From JAJXXT01 sp963764465 (lineage in GTDB: Bacteria > Pseudomonadota > Alphaproteobacteria > Acetobacterales > Acetobacteraceae), in NCBI GenBank assembly GCA_963764465.1, contig CAVXSO010000002.1, positions 310,001 through 374,000 of the forward strand: a DNA stretch of 64,000 nucleotides, given 5' to 3'. This document shows, in pieces, positions 45,345-54,927 of the stretch. How positions within the stretch are numbered: position 1 is the stretch's first letter; each line of letters opens with the position of its first letter. The notes below the pieces were generated by a model. It did not search any database. It saw only the letters and a list, made by a program, of their open reading frames with translations, and was not told where the DNA came from. The position numbers and the translations under genes are program-made.

Positions 45345-46748
45345 ATGCCCGACGGCATGGATGTTGATTACGACGGTCTGATCCCGAACAATGTCGGTCT
45401 CGCGCAGGATGCCCGCGTGCGCAAGGCGCTGGAGACCTGGCACCCCGGCTACATCGATTGGTGGAAGGACATGGGGCCGGAGGGCTTTCAGGAATCGCTT
45501 GTGTATCTGCGCACGGCGGTCTCGGTCGATCCCAAGGGATGGGCGAAGTTCGGCTACGTGCGTATGCCGGAATACAAGTGGGGCGTGCTGCTTGCGCCGG
45601 CAGTGGAGGGTCGACGTATTGGCTTCGGTGCGCACAGGGGCGAGCCGGCCTGGCAGGAAGTGCCGGGCGAATACCGTGCCATGCTGCGCCGGTTGCTCGT
45701 CATCCAGGGTGACACGGAGCCGGCTTCCGTCGAACAGCAGCGCTACCTCGGTGCCACCGCACCCTCGCTCTACGACATGCGCAATCTCTTCCAGGTGAAC
45801 GTGGAGGAGGGGCGGCATCTCTGGGCGATGGTCTACCTGCTGCAGAAATACTTCGGCACACAGGGACGCGAGGAGGCGGACGATCTGCTGCGCCGCCGTT
45901 CCGGTGATGCCGACACGCCGCGCATGTTGGGCGCATTCAACGAGGCGACGCCGGACTGGCTGAGCTTCTTCATGTTCACCTTCTTCACCGATCGCGACGG
46001 CAAGATGCAGCTCGAGGCGCTGGCACAATCGGGCTTCGACCCACTTTCGCGTACCTGCCGCTTCATGCTGACGGAAGAGGCGCATCACATGTTCGTGGGA
46101 GAGACCGGTGTGGGTCGCATTGTTGAGCGCACGGTGGAGGCGATGCGGGCCGCCAGCATCGAGGACCCCACGGATGTCGCGCGTGTGCGCGCGCTGGGTG
46201 TGATCGACCTGCCGACTATTCAGCGCAAGCTCAACCTTCACTTCTCGCTGACATTGGATCTTTTCGGCAACGAAATTTCCACCAACGCCGCCAACGCATT
46301 CAACGCCGGGCTCAAGGGCCGCTACCGCGAAGACAAGATCGAGGACGATCATCAGCTTGCCAGCAGCACATACCCCCTGCTGCGCCTCAAGGAGGGCAAG
46401 CCGGTAAATGAGGACGTGCCGGCGCTGTCCGCACTCAACATGCGGTTGCGCGACGACTTTGTGGCGGACTGTCAGGGGGGCGTCGGCCGCTGGAACAAGC
46501 CGATCGAGAAGGCCGGCTATGCGTTCCGCCTCGAGCTTCCGCCGGTCACGTTCAATCGCAAGATCGGCGAGTTTGCCGGTTTCGACAGTGCCCCCGCACG
46601 CCTGCCCAACAGCGACGACCGCGCGTTCATCGAGAGCCTCATGAAGCCCGTGACGGAGCCGGGGAAATATGCGTCCTGGATCGCGGCACCGAAAGTGGGG
46701 GTCGATGGGAAGCCTGGTGAATTCGAGTATGTGAGGATCCACGGGTAA
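45345..46748 (+). CDS. boxB: Benzoyl-CoA 2,3-epoxidase, oxygenase subunit
   Basis: Di-iron oxygenase that epoxidises benzoyl-CoA with O2, using electrons from BoxA. 467 residues. The predicted six iron ligands are in place: Glu125, Glu155 and His158 (NVEEGRHLW), Asp216, Glu245 and His248 (LTEEAHHMF), in the same spacing as the structurally defined Azoarcus enzyme, as I recall it. The start follows GAGGGAGGAAACA. Cytoplasmic. Second gene of boxC-boxB-boxA. Confidence 0.97.
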   Translation: MPDGMDVDYDGLIPNNVGLAQDARVRKALETWHPGYIDWWKDMGPEGFQESLVYLRTAVSVDPKGWAKFGYVRMPEYKWGVLLAPAVEGRRIGFGAHRGEPAWQEVPGEYRAMLRRLLVIQGDTEPASVEQQRYLGATAPSLYDMRNLFQVNVEEGRHLWAMVYLLQKYFGTQGREEADDLLRRRSGDADTPRMLGAFNEATPDWLSFFMFTFFTDRDGKMQLEALAQSGFDPLSRTCRFMLTEEAHHMFVGETGVGRIVERTVEAMRAASIEDPTDVARVRALGVIDLPTIQRKLNLHFSLTLDLFGNEISTNAANAFNAGLKGRYREDKIEDDHQLASSTYPLLRLKEGKPVNEDVPALSALNMRLRDDFVADCQGGVGRWNKPIEKAGYAFRLELPPVTFNRKIGEFAGFDSAPARLPNSDDRAFIESLMKPVTEPGKYASWIAAPKVGVDGKPGEFEYVRIHG

Positions 46749-46875
46749 GGTGCGGCGCTTTGCCCCGACCACAGCTGGGGCCTAGGCCCGAGAGCCCAAT
46801 AACCGGGTTCGAAGGGCCAACGGTCATTGGTGGGGTCTGGGGCCATGCCACGGCCGTTTACAGGAGTCTTCCCGC

Positions 46876-48075
46876 TTGGGCGCCATCAAGCAGCACCTGA
46901 TCGACCCCGAAATTTGCATTCGCTGCAACACCTGCGAGGCGACGTGCCCGATCGGGGCGATCACCCACGACGATAACAACTACGTGGTCGATGCCTCGAT
47001 CTGTAACGCCTGCATGGACTGTATCGCGCCTTGCCCCACTGGCTCGATCGATAATTGGCGCCAGGTTGAGCAGCCTTATTCGCTGGAGGACCAGCTCTCC
47101 TGGACCGAGCTGCCGGCCGGTGCACCCGAAACCGAAACGATCGATGCGCTGGACGACGAAGCTGCGGCGCTGTTGACGGAGGCGCACGCTCGTGCCGGTG
47201 GCCACGCGAAGGCACCGGCCTCCGCCGCCAAGCCACGCGTCAATCTTCACAACCGCGCAAACCCCGCCATCGCCTCCGTTACCGGCAATTTCCGTATCAC
47301 GGCGGCCAATGCGGAATCCGACGTGCACCACATCATTCTCGATTTTGGCGCGACCCCGTTTCCGGTGCTGGAAGGGCAAAGCATCGGCATCACGCCACCA
47401 GGCGTGGATGTGCAGGGCCAGCCGCATGCGATGCGCCTCTATTCCGTTGCCTCGCCGCGCGACGGGGAAAGACCCAACACGAACAATCTTTCGCTTACGG
47501 TCAAGCGGGTTGCCGAAAGGCGGCCGGATGGCAGCGTCTTTCGCGGGGTCGCTTCCAACTATATCTGCGACCTGAAAAAGAACGAGCAGGTAGCCGTCAT
47601 TGGGCCGTTCGGCGCCACGTTCCTGATGCCTGACGATCCTGGCGCTGACATCATCATGATCTGCACCGGTACCGGCGCGGCACCGTTCCGCGGCTTTACC
47701 GAACGCCGCCGGCGCATTGCCCACCGTGGACCTGGGCGGCTCTGGCTTTTCTTTGGCGCCCGTACGCCGCAGGAGCTTCCGTATTTCGGCCCGCTGCAGA
47801 AAGTGCCAAAGGTGCTGCTCGAACAGGAACTCGTCTTTTCGCGCTTGCCCGGGAAGAAGCGCGAATACGTGCAGCATCGGATGCTGACGCGAGCCTCGGA
47901 ACTCGCTGAGCTGCTGCGCGGCCCGGCGACCCATGTTTTCCTTTGCGGCCTCAAGGGGCTTGAAGCAGGCGTGGACGAGGCGTTCACCACGATCGGGCAA
48001 GATGCCGGTTTCGACTGGCCTGCGCTGCGTACCACCATGCGCGCCGAAGGCCGATTTCATGCCGAGACTTACTGA
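46876..48075 (+). CDS. boxA: Benzoyl-CoA 2,3-epoxidase, reductase subunit
   Basis: NADPH-dependent reductase for BoxB. 399 residues. Two [4Fe-4S] motifs at the N-terminus: Cys14, 17, 20, 24 and Cys43, 46, 49, 53. Then an FAD/NADP reductase module (MRLYSVASPRDG for FAD; MICTGTGAAPFRGF for the nucleotide). The start is TTG at 46876 with CAGGAG about nine bases upstream; there is no in-frame ATG before the first cluster. A 127-base gap separates it from boxB, larger than the other gaps in the cluster. It converges with the GNAT gene six bases on. Confidence 0.96.
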   Translation: MGAIKQHLIDPEICIRCNTCEATCPIGAITHDDNNYVVDASICNACMDCIAPCPTGSIDNWRQVEQPYSLEDQLSWTELPAGAPETETIDALDDEAAALLTEAHARAGGHAKAPASAAKPRVNLHNRANPAIASVTGNFRITAANAESDVHHIILDFGATPFPVLEGQSIGITPPGVDVQGQPHAMRLYSVASPRDGERPNTNNLSLTVKRVAERRPDGSVFRGVASNYICDLKKNEQVAVIGPFGATFLMPDDPGADIIMICTGTGAAPFRGFTERRRRIAHRGPGRLWLFFGARTPQELPYFGPLQKVPKVLLEQELVFSRLPGKKREYVQHRMLTRASELAELLRGPATHVFLCGLKGLEAGVDEAFTTIGQDAGFDWPALRTTMRAEGRFHAETY

Positions 48076-48081
48076 TTTATC

Positions 48082-48531
48082 TCAGCCGAGTTTCTTTGTC
48101 ATGTCGACAAGGATCCAGCCTGGCCGCGCCGGGTTCGTGCGTCGTGCCGTCACGGTGTAGCCGAGCCGTTCATAGAGCGAAATATTCTGCGTCCACCGTC
48201 CGTTGGTGTAGAGGCGGATCTCCGAGAGACCTGCCGCTTTCGCGCGCTCTTCCGCGAATGCCATCAGCGCCTGGCCCACGCCCTTGCCTTGCGCCTCGGG
48301 AAGCACCGCCACGCTGAAAATCAGCAGATGGTCCGAGTGGGTCTCGAGAACGATCAGCCCGTCCTCGCCCGCGAGCCAGACTTCCCCGCGCGCGACGCGC
48401 GGGGCGTAGTCCTCGCTCACGGGAAGAGGCGGCAGGTCCAAACCCTTATGGATCGCGTAGGCAGCGCGGGTCAGCGCCGCCACGTGGTCGAGATCGGCCG
48501 CTTCCGCCAGCCCGATGTCAGATCTTGCCAT
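48082..48531 (-). CDS. GNAT family N-acetyltransferase
   Basis: 149 residues with the GNAT acetyl-CoA-binding motif VAVLPEAQGKGVGQALMAFAEERAKA and the following motif B-like NISLYERLGYTVTARR. I use the ATG at 48531; a GTG at 48537 is possible. It overlaps the stop of the BMP-type binding protein gene by 14 bases, so it is the last gene of that operon. The substrate is unknown. Confidence 0.88.
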   Translation of the reverse strand: MARSDIGLAEAADLDHVAALTRAAYAIHKGLDLPPLPVSEDYAPRVARGEVWLAGEDGLIVLETHSDHLLIFSVAVLPEAQGKGVGQALMAFAEERAKAAGLSEIRLYTNGRWTQNISLYERLGYTVTARRTNPARPGWILVDMTKKLG

Positions 48532-49594
48532 CGACACCCTGCGCGAACCAGTTCATGCTCAGGATCTCCTTGTCGGAGAGCGCTTGGTTCTCGGGGATCG
48601 CGACTTTGCCGGCCTGGTTCAATACCGGCCCGACGAACGGATGGAACCGCCCGGCGCCAATCGCCCTCGTCGCGACGTCGAGTTCCTGCGCGACTGCCTC
48701 CGGCACTGCCTTGTTCAGCGGCGCCATCTTGATCATGCCCTGGCTGATGCCGCCCCAGGTGTCCGTGCTTTTCCAAGTCCCGTCCAGCACCATATTGGCG
48801 CGCTTGATGTAGTACTGGTCCCAGATCATCGTCGTTGCCGTCAGGCAGGTCTTCGGGCCGTACTTGGACATGTCGCTGTCGTAGCCCAGCGTCCACACGC
48901 CCTTTTCCTCGCCAGCCTGGACCACCGCGGGGCTGTCCGTGTGGTGTGTCAGCACATCGGCGCCCTGGCTCACCAGCGTGTCTGCCGCCGCCCGTTCCTT
49001 GCCCGGATCGAACCAGGAGGAGGTCCACACGACCTTGATCGTTGCCTTGGGGTTCGCCTTGCGTGCGCCCAGAAGTGTTGCATTGATCCCCTGGACCACC
49101 TCGGGGATCGGGAAGGCCGCGACATAGCCGATGATGCCGTTCTTGCTCATGTGCCCGGCGACGAGGCCCGCGAGGTAACGGCCCTCGTAGAAGCGCGCGG
49201 AATACGTCGCCACATTTATCGCCCGCTTGTAGCCCGTCGCATGCTCGAACTTTGTCTTCGGGAACTCCTTCGCCACCTTGATGGTCGGATTCATGTAGCC
49301 GAAGGAAGTGGTGAAAATGAGCCCATTGCCGTCCGTCGCCATTTGGCGGATCACGCGCTCGGCATCCGCGCCCTCGCTCACGTTTTCGACATAGCTGGTC
49401 TTGACCTTGTCGCCGAGGCTGGCCTGAAGCGCGCGCCGTCCCAATTCGTGCTGATAGGTCCAGCCGGCGTCGCCGATCGGCGCCACGTAGACGAACCCGA
49501 TCTTGAGTGGATCGGCGGCGCGTGCCGCACGGGTCATCAGAGCGGGGGCGGCGAGCGCGCCGGCGAGCACGGTACGGCGGGGCAGTCTGGTCAT
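48518..49594 (-). CDS. BMP family ABC transporter substrate-binding protein
   Basis: 358-residue periplasmic binding protein (Bmp/PnrA/Med family, typical of nucleoside or simple-sugar-like importers). Signal at the N-terminus with RRTVLAGALAAPAL (twin-Arg pattern, ARA-A cleavage). Family stretches: KIGFVYVAPIGDAGWTYQHELGR, FTTSFGYMNPTIKVAKEFP and ATYSARFYEGRYLAGLVAGHMSK. I chose the ATG at 49594 for its TGGAG RBS. The neighbours form a complete importer. The ligand is not assignable; purine nucleosides are the best-known family ligands. Confidence 0.9.
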   Translation of the reverse strand: MTRLPRRTVLAGALAAPALMTRAARAADPLKIGFVYVAPIGDAGWTYQHELGRRALQASLGDKVKTSYVENVSEGADAERVIRQMATDGNGLIFTTSFGYMNPTIKVAKEFPKTKFEHATGYKRAINVATYSARFYEGRYLAGLVAGHMSKNGIIGYVAAFPIPEVVQGINATLLGARKANPKATIKVVWTSSWFDPGKERAAADTLVSQGADVLTHHTDSPAVVQAGEEKGVWTLGYDSDMSKYGPKTCLTATTMIWDQYYIKRANMVLDGTWKSTDTWGGISQGMIKMAPLNKAVPEAVAQELDVATRAIGAGRFHPFVGPVLNQAGKVAIPENQALSDKEILSMNWFAQGVDGKI

Positions 49595-49606
49595 GCGCAT
49601 CTCCAA

Positions 49607-50536
49607 CTAATCGGTGGGACGGAAGGGTTTGCCGAGTGCGGCCGGTGCTGCCAGCCGCAGGCGAGTCGCGTCGCGGGAAATCAGGACCAGCACGGCGATG
49701 GTCGCGAGATAGGGCAGGGTGGCCAGCAGATCCGGCGAGACGGAAATCCCGAAGGCCTCGGCCTGGAATTGCGCGATGGTAACGAAGCCAAACAGCAGCG
49801 CGCCGGCTGCCAGGCGCCATGGCTTCCAGGTCGAGAACACCACCAGCGCGAGCGCGATCCAGCCGCGGCCCGCGGTCATGTTCTCCGCCCACATCGGTGT
49901 GTAGGCGAGTGACAGGTCGGCGCCCGCGAGGCCTGCCATCGCGCCGCCAAACAGCACAGCAAAGAGGCGGATGCGCAGCACCTTGATGCCCAGCGCGTGT
50001 GCCACCTCCGCACTCTCGCCTACTGCGCGAAGGGCCAGTCCCGCCCGGCTGCGCCGCAGGAAACGGTCAACCGCGAACACGCCAAGGAAGGCCACCCACA
50101 CCAGCGGATCGAGCAGCAGTAATTGCTGCTGCATCGGCGGCGCGTGCGGAAGGCCGGGCCAGATCGTGGCAGCGAGCCCCGGCGCCGGCACGCCCGCCCA
50201 GGGCAGTCCCGTCAGCGCCGACAGCCCGATGCCGAAAATAGTCAGCGCCAGTCCGGTCGCCACCTGGTTGGCGAGCAGCCGCAACGTCAGCAGCGCGAAC
50301 AGGGCCGCCATCACCAGGCCAGCGAGCATCGCGGCCAGGAGTCCGAGGGCGGCGCTGCCGGAGACCGCGCGCGCGGCAAATCCCGCGGCCGCACCCATCA
50401 GCATCGTCCCTTCGACGCCCAGATTCAGCACACCGGAGCGTTCCGTCACCAATTCACCGAGGCCGGCCAGCAGCAGCGGCGTTGCCGCGCGCAGCGTCGC
50501 GACGACGATCGAGAGGAGCAGCACGCTCTCAGCCAC
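49607..50536 (-). CDS. ABC transporter permease (second)
   Basis: A 309-residue polytopic membrane protein with the BPD_transp_2 fold, about eight hydrophobic segments; RSGVLNLGVEGTMLMGAAAGF and the cytoplasmic EAA-like loop GESAEVAHALGIKVLRIRL are typical. It overlaps the first permease by eight bases and is followed by the binding protein after 12 bases. Confidence 0.93.
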   Translation of the reverse strand: MAESVLLLSIVVATLRAATPLLLAGLGELVTERSGVLNLGVEGTMLMGAAAGFAARAVSGSAALGLLAAMLAGLVMAALFALLTLRLLANQVATGLALTIFGIGLSALTGLPWAGVPAPGLAATIWPGLPHAPPMQQQLLLLDPLVWVAFLGVFAVDRFLRRSRAGLALRAVGESAEVAHALGIKVLRIRLFAVLFGGAMAGLAGADLSLAYTPMWAENMTAGRGWIALALVVFSTWKPWRLAAGALLFGFVTIAQFQAEAFGISVSPDLLATLPYLATIAVLVLISRDATRLRLAAPAALGKPFRPTD

Positions 50537-51581
50537 GCCGCCACACCACGCGGTTCGCGACCAGCACGTCGGCGGCCAGCAGCAGGAACAGCAGCATCCC
50601 CTGCAGCGTGCCCGTGAGCGACAGCGGCAGTTGCATGTGCATCTGCAGCCCGTCGGCGCCGAGATAGAGCAGCGCCATCAGCGCAGAGGCGACGACGATG
50701 CCGAAGGGCTCGAGCCTGCCGAGGAACGCGACAATGATCGCGGCATAGCCATAGCCTGGCGAGATCGTTGGCATCAGCTGACCGATCGGCCCGGTCACCT
50801 CGGCGATCCCCGCGAGACCCGCGAGACCGCCCGAGATCAGCAGTGAGAGCCAGACCGTTCCGTTCGCGGAAAAACCGGCGTAACGGGCGGCGGCGGGCGC
50901 CAGGCCCGCGACACGCAGGCGGTAGCCCGCGGAGGTGTGCCGCAGCAGCAGCCACGCGCAGGGGGCGGCGAGCAGGGCTACGAAAAAGATCGGCGTCAGC
51001 CGCGTGCCCCAAAGCGTGGGTAACATCGCGGCGTCGTCGAAAGTTGGCGATTGCGGAAAGTTGAACCCCTGCGGGTCGCGCCACGGACCGTGCACCAGCC
51101 AGCTGAGGATGGACTGCGCCACGTAGTTCAGCATCAGCGTCGTGAGGATTTCGTGCGCGTTCGCCCAGACGCGTAGCGAGGCCGCGATTGCCGCCCACGC
51201 CATGCCGCCGAAGATACCCGCGAGCAGTACCAGCGGCAGCACATACCACCCGCCATCCGGCCCCAACGCGAGCGCGATGCCGCCGCCGGCGATAGCGCCC
51301 ATGGTGAACTGGCCCTCGGCACCAATGTTCCACACATTGGCGCGCACGCCGATCGCGATCCCGAGCGCGCAGAGCAGAAGCGGCGTCATCTTCAGCGCCA
51401 GTTCCGCCAAGCCGTTCGAGGTCGCGAGCGGGGCGAGGTACAGCAACCGCAGCGCCGCGATCGGGTTGACGCGCATCATGGCGAAGAGCAGTCCGGCCAG
51501 CACCACGCTCGCCCCCGCAGCCAGCAGCGGTGCCACCCACAGCATGGTCGCGGACGGCGCGTCGCGCGTTTCAAGCCGCAT
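50529..51581 (-). CDS. ABC transporter permease (first)
   Basis: A 350-residue polytopic membrane protein of the same family as its neighbour (VRANVWNIGAEGQFTMGAIAGG and GLAPAAARYAGFSANGTVWLSL as coupling region). It overlaps the ATPase gene by 11 bases and the second permease by eight. Together with the neighbours this is a tightly packed BMP-type importer. Confidence 0.93.
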   Translation of the reverse strand: MRLETRDAPSATMLWVAPLLAAGASVVLAGLLFAMMRVNPIAALRLLYLAPLATSNGLAELALKMTPLLLCALGIAIGVRANVWNIGAEGQFTMGAIAGGGIALALGPDGGWYVLPLVLLAGIFGGMAWAAIAASLRVWANAHEILTTLMLNYVAQSILSWLVHGPWRDPQGFNFPQSPTFDDAAMLPTLWGTRLTPIFFVALLAAPCAWLLLRHTSAGYRLRVAGLAPAAARYAGFSANGTVWLSLLISGGLAGLAGIAEVTGPIGQLMPTISPGYGYAAIIVAFLGRLEPFGIVVASALMALLYLGADGLQMHMQLPLSLTGTLQGMLLFLLLAADVLVANRVVWRRG

Positions 51582-53118
51582 CGTGCTGGTCCGCCGCGCC
51601 GTGTCCGGTCATCTGCAACCCAACCGCCTCCATGGTCAGTTGCGAAACCGGAATGGCCTCGCCCAGCCGGCCGGAGGAGAGCACCGCAATCCGGTCCGCG
51701 ATCTCGAACAGTTCCGCCAGATCCTCCGAGACCACCACGATCCCCGCCCCCGCCTCGGCGAGGTCGAGCAGCGCCTGGCGGATCGCGACAGTGGCGCCGA
51801 TATCGACGCCCCAGGTCGGGTGGGCAGCCAACAGCACGAGTGGCCGCGCATCGAGCTCGCGGCCGACGATGAATTTCTGCATGTTCCCGCCGGAGAGGCT
51901 TGCAGCCGTAGCCCCCACGCCCGTGGCGCGAACTGAAAATCGTTCGATCAGCCGTTTCGCCAGCGCCCGCGCGGCGCCCCGCCGCACCAGCCCGACCGCA
52001 ACCATCGGCGCGGAGAGCCGCGTCAGCATTCCGTTTTCCGCGAGCGATAGTTCCGCGACCGCGCCGCGGCCCAGCCGTTCCTCCGGGATGAAGCCCAATC
52101 CCTCGCGCCGTCTTGCGACGGGCCCCAACCCGCCGATCGCTTCCGCACCGAGCCGGATCGAGGTGGGCTTGCTCGGCCGCTCGCCGGAAAGGGCCGCAAG
52201 CAGCTCCTTCTGTCCGTTGCCCGCGACGCCGGCGATGCCGAGGATTTCGCCTGTGCGCAATTCGAATCGGATTTTCTCGAGCCGTATCCCATGCGGATCG
52301 TCGGGCTCCAGTGTCAGGTCGGCGACGCTCAGGATGACGCGGCCCGGCCGGTTGGCCCGCCGCCGTGGTTCTGCCGGTTCGCTGCCCACCATCATCGTGG
52401 CGAGCTCGCTGGGGGTGATGCGCCGCGGATCGCAGTTACCGACCACGCGCCCTGCGCGCAGCACGGTTGCCGTGTGGCAGAGCGCGCGGATCTCCTCGAG
52501 CTTGTGGCCGATGTAGAGAATGGCGCAGCCCTCGGCCGCCAGCCTGCGCAGCACGGCGAACAGCGATTGGGCCTCCTGAGGCGTCAGCACGGAGGTCGGC
52601 TCATCGAGGATCAGCAGCTTCGGTGCCTGCATCAGGCAGCGCAGGATCTCCACGCGCTGCCGCTCACCCACGGAGAGGTGGAAGACATGCCGGCCGGGAT
52701 CGACCGCGAGCCCATAGCGCATGGCGGTCTCGCGGATGCGTGGCGACAGCGTCTCGGGCAGTTCCGTCCCGCCGAGCCCCAGCGCGATGTTTTCGGCAAC
52801 CGTCAGCGTTTCGAATTGGGAGAAGTGCTGGAACACCATCCCGATCCCTAAGCGGCGAGCCGCGTTGGGGTCGGGGATGGAAGCCTCACGGCCTTCCCAT
52901 GCAATGGTCCCGGAATCAGGCACCACCACGCCATAGAGCACCTTGACCAGGGTGGATTTGCCGGCACCATTCTCGCCGAGCAGCGCGTGGATCTCCCCCT
53001 TCATGATGGCGAGGTCCACGTTCTCGTTCGCCACCACGGCCCCGAAGCGCTTCGTCAGCCCCCGCACCTCGAGCAGGGGCGTGCCGGTCTCGGGCTGCGG
53101 GAGGGAGGAATCGGGCAA
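51571..53118 (-). CDS. ABC transporter ATP-binding protein (two nucleotide-binding domains)
   Basis: A 515-residue ATPase with tandem domains, as in sugar- and nucleoside-type importers (MglA/RbsA-like, YufO-like). First domain: Walker A GENGAGKST at 48-56, signature LSVGERQRVEI and Walker B LLILDEPTSVLTP. Second domain: atypical Walker A GVAGNGQKEL and signature LSGGNMQKFIVGREL, normal for this type. The apparent start codon is TTG at 53118; no better one is seen. First gene of the five-gene minus-strand operon. Confidence 0.94.
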   Translation of the reverse strand: MPDSSLPQPETGTPLLEVRGLTKRFGAVVANENVDLAIMKGEIHALLGENGAGKSTLVKVLYGVVVPDSGTIAWEGREASIPDPNAARRLGIGMVFQHFSQFETLTVAENIALGLGGTELPETLSPRIRETAMRYGLAVDPGRHVFHLSVGERQRVEILRCLMQAPKLLILDEPTSVLTPQEAQSLFAVLRRLAAEGCAILYIGHKLEEIRALCHTATVLRAGRVVGNCDPRRITPSELATMMVGSEPAEPRRRANRPGRVILSVADLTLEPDDPHGIRLEKIRFELRTGEILGIAGVAGNGQKELLAALSGERPSKPTSIRLGAEAIGGLGPVARRREGLGFIPEERLGRGAVAELSLAENGMLTRLSAPMVAVGLVRRGAARALAKRLIERFSVRATGVGATAASLSGGNMQKFIVGRELDARPLVLLAAHPTWGVDIGATVAIRQALLDLAEAGAGIVVVSEDLAELFEIADRIAVLSSGRLGEAIPVSQLTMEAVGLQMTGHGAADQHDAA

Positions 53119-53256
53119 CGGGCGGTTCCGAAAGAGGCGGCCTATCTGCGTCCCCCACCAGCAATATTCAAGCCGCCAGGCAGGCCGAGATACGGCTTGG
53201 CTTCGATGTACCCGCGTGCATTAAACCCCGTTCATAGACCGATCCGGAGAAACACG

Positions 53257-54792
53257 ATGCGTGCCTCGCGTTCCCTGCTTCTCTGCGGCCTCGTTTCCAG
53301 CCTGTCCGCCCTCGCGACCCTGCCCGCCGGCGCCCAGACCCCGACGCCGACCCCGGTCCCGAAATATGCCCCCGACGTGCCGGCCAAGATCACCACGCCG
53401 GACACGGTCGAGACGCGTATTGGCGCGCTGCATTTCCGCGATGGCATGCCCGATCCCGCCACGATCAAGCTTGCCTACGACCAGATCGATTTCGGCCGCG
53501 CCGTCGATGTCTTCCTGCGCGCCCAGTCCGCCACCTCCGTCCATGCCGCCTGCGCCGGTATGGAATCGGTTGGCGTGAAGCCCAACCAGGGCTTCGGCAT
53601 CAGCGAGGAACTGCTCGACGCCCGCTCGCTGTTCCTCACCCCCAACACCACGACCGTCTACACCGTTGCCTGCCTGGATCTGTCGCACGGACCCGTGGTG
53701 CTGCGCGTACCACCGCGCGTGCTCGGCCCGGTGGACGATGCCGATTTCCGCTGGGTCACGGATGTCGGACTGACCGGCCCCGACCATGGCCGCGGCGGCG
53801 ACTACCTGTTCGTGCCGCCGGGCTACAAAGGCAAGCTGCCGGCAAAAGGCTACCATATCGCCCATGCGCACACGTACAGCCTGGTCATGTTCTACCGCGC
53901 CTTCGTCGAGCACGGCGACATCGCAGCGGCGGTGAAGGCGGTGAAGGCCCGGGCCGCGATCTTCCCGCTGGCGCAGGCAGCGCACCCGCCGGCGACCACT
54001 TTCGTCGACATCTCCGGCCGCAAGTTCAACACGATCAGTGCCAACGACGCGAGCTTCTACGACGAGCTCAACGCGGTGGTGCAGCACGAGCCCGCCGATT
54101 GGGTCGATCCCGATACGGTCGGGCTCTATGCCGCGATCGGCATCCGCAAGGGGCAAGCCTTCGCGCCGGACGCGCGCATGACATCGATCCTGACCGACGC
54201 CGCCGCGGTGGCCAACGCGGTCGTCCGCTCCGACCTGTTCGCCTCGCGCGATCCCCGGGTCCGGATCTATCCGGACCGGCAATGGATTACGGTCTTCGTC
54301 GGCGGCAGCTACCAGTTCCTGGGCGGCGCCGAACGCCTGCTCGATCCCCGCGCCATGTTCTTCTACTACGCGACCGGCATCACCCCGGCGATGACACAGG
54401 CACGGCCCGGGACCGGTTCCGCCTACGCGATGACCGCGCACGACGCTTCGGGCGCCTATCTGGACGGCGGCAAGACCTACACGGTGACGTTGCCCGGCCC
54501 CGTGCCCGCCAAGGATTTCTGGGCCTTCACCGTCTATGACAACCAGACCCGCTCGCTGCTGCCGACGGATCAGAAACAGGCGGGTGTGGACAGCACGATG
54601 CCCCGTGTCCAGCACAACAACGATGGCGGCGCCACGGTCTGGTTTGGCCCCAAGCCGCCGCCGGGTCACGAAGCGAACTGGGTACAGACCGTGCCGGGAA
54701 GGGGCTATAATGTCTTGTTCCGTCTCTATGGTCCGCTCGAGCCCTGGTTCACCAAGACCTGGCGTCCCGGCGACTTCGAGCTCCAGCCATGA
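53257..54792 (+). CDS. Exported DUF1254/DUF1214 protein
   Basis: A 511-residue protein with a signal peptide (MRASRSLLLCGLVSSLSALATLPAGAQ) and the DUF1254 then DUF1214 organisation: AYDQIDFGRAVDVFLRAQSATSV, NTTTVYTVACLDLSHGPVVLRVPP, and at the end YDNQTRSLLPTDQKQAGVDS. The family is common in proteobacteria; its activity is unknown. The start has GGAGA upstream. Divergent from the ABC operon. Confidence 0.87.
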   Translation: MRASRSLLLCGLVSSLSALATLPAGAQTPTPTPVPKYAPDVPAKITTPDTVETRIGALHFRDGMPDPATIKLAYDQIDFGRAVDVFLRAQSATSVHAACAGMESVGVKPNQGFGISEELLDARSLFLTPNTTTVYTVACLDLSHGPVVLRVPPRVLGPVDDADFRWVTDVGLTGPDHGRGGDYLFVPPGYKGKLPAKGYHIAHAHTYSLVMFYRAFVEHGDIAAAVKAVKARAAIFPLAQAAHPPATTFVDISGRKFNTISANDASFYDELNAVVQHEPADWVDPDTVGLYAAIGIRKGQAFAPDARMTSILTDAAAVANAVVRSDLFASRDPRVRIYPDRQWITVFVGGSYQFLGGAERLLDPRAMFFYYATGITPAMTQARPGTGSAYAMTAHDASGAYLDGGKTYTVTLPGPVPAKDFWAFTVYDNQTRSLLPTDQKQAGVDSTMPRVQHNNDGGATVWFGPKPPPGHEANWVQTVPGRGYNVLFRLYGPLEPWFTKTWRPGDFELQP

Positions 54793-54800
54793 TCCCAACC

Positions 54801-54823
54801 GATGCGCCGGCCGTCGGCGCATC
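54801..54823 (+). terminator. Perfect hairpin after the DUF1254 gene
   Basis: 8-bp stem GATGCGCC/GGCGCATC with a 7-base loop, beginning eight bases after the stop. No T run follows, so it is only terminator-like. Confidence 0.4.
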
Positions 54824-54927
54824 CGTAAACTATGGCACGGGCGCATGCTTCCCATGGCGCGCGATCCGTGCTGCCTTGCCGCGCGGCGGGATCGTCCGCC
54901 ATGTCATTCGGGGAGAAGACGCGCGGC

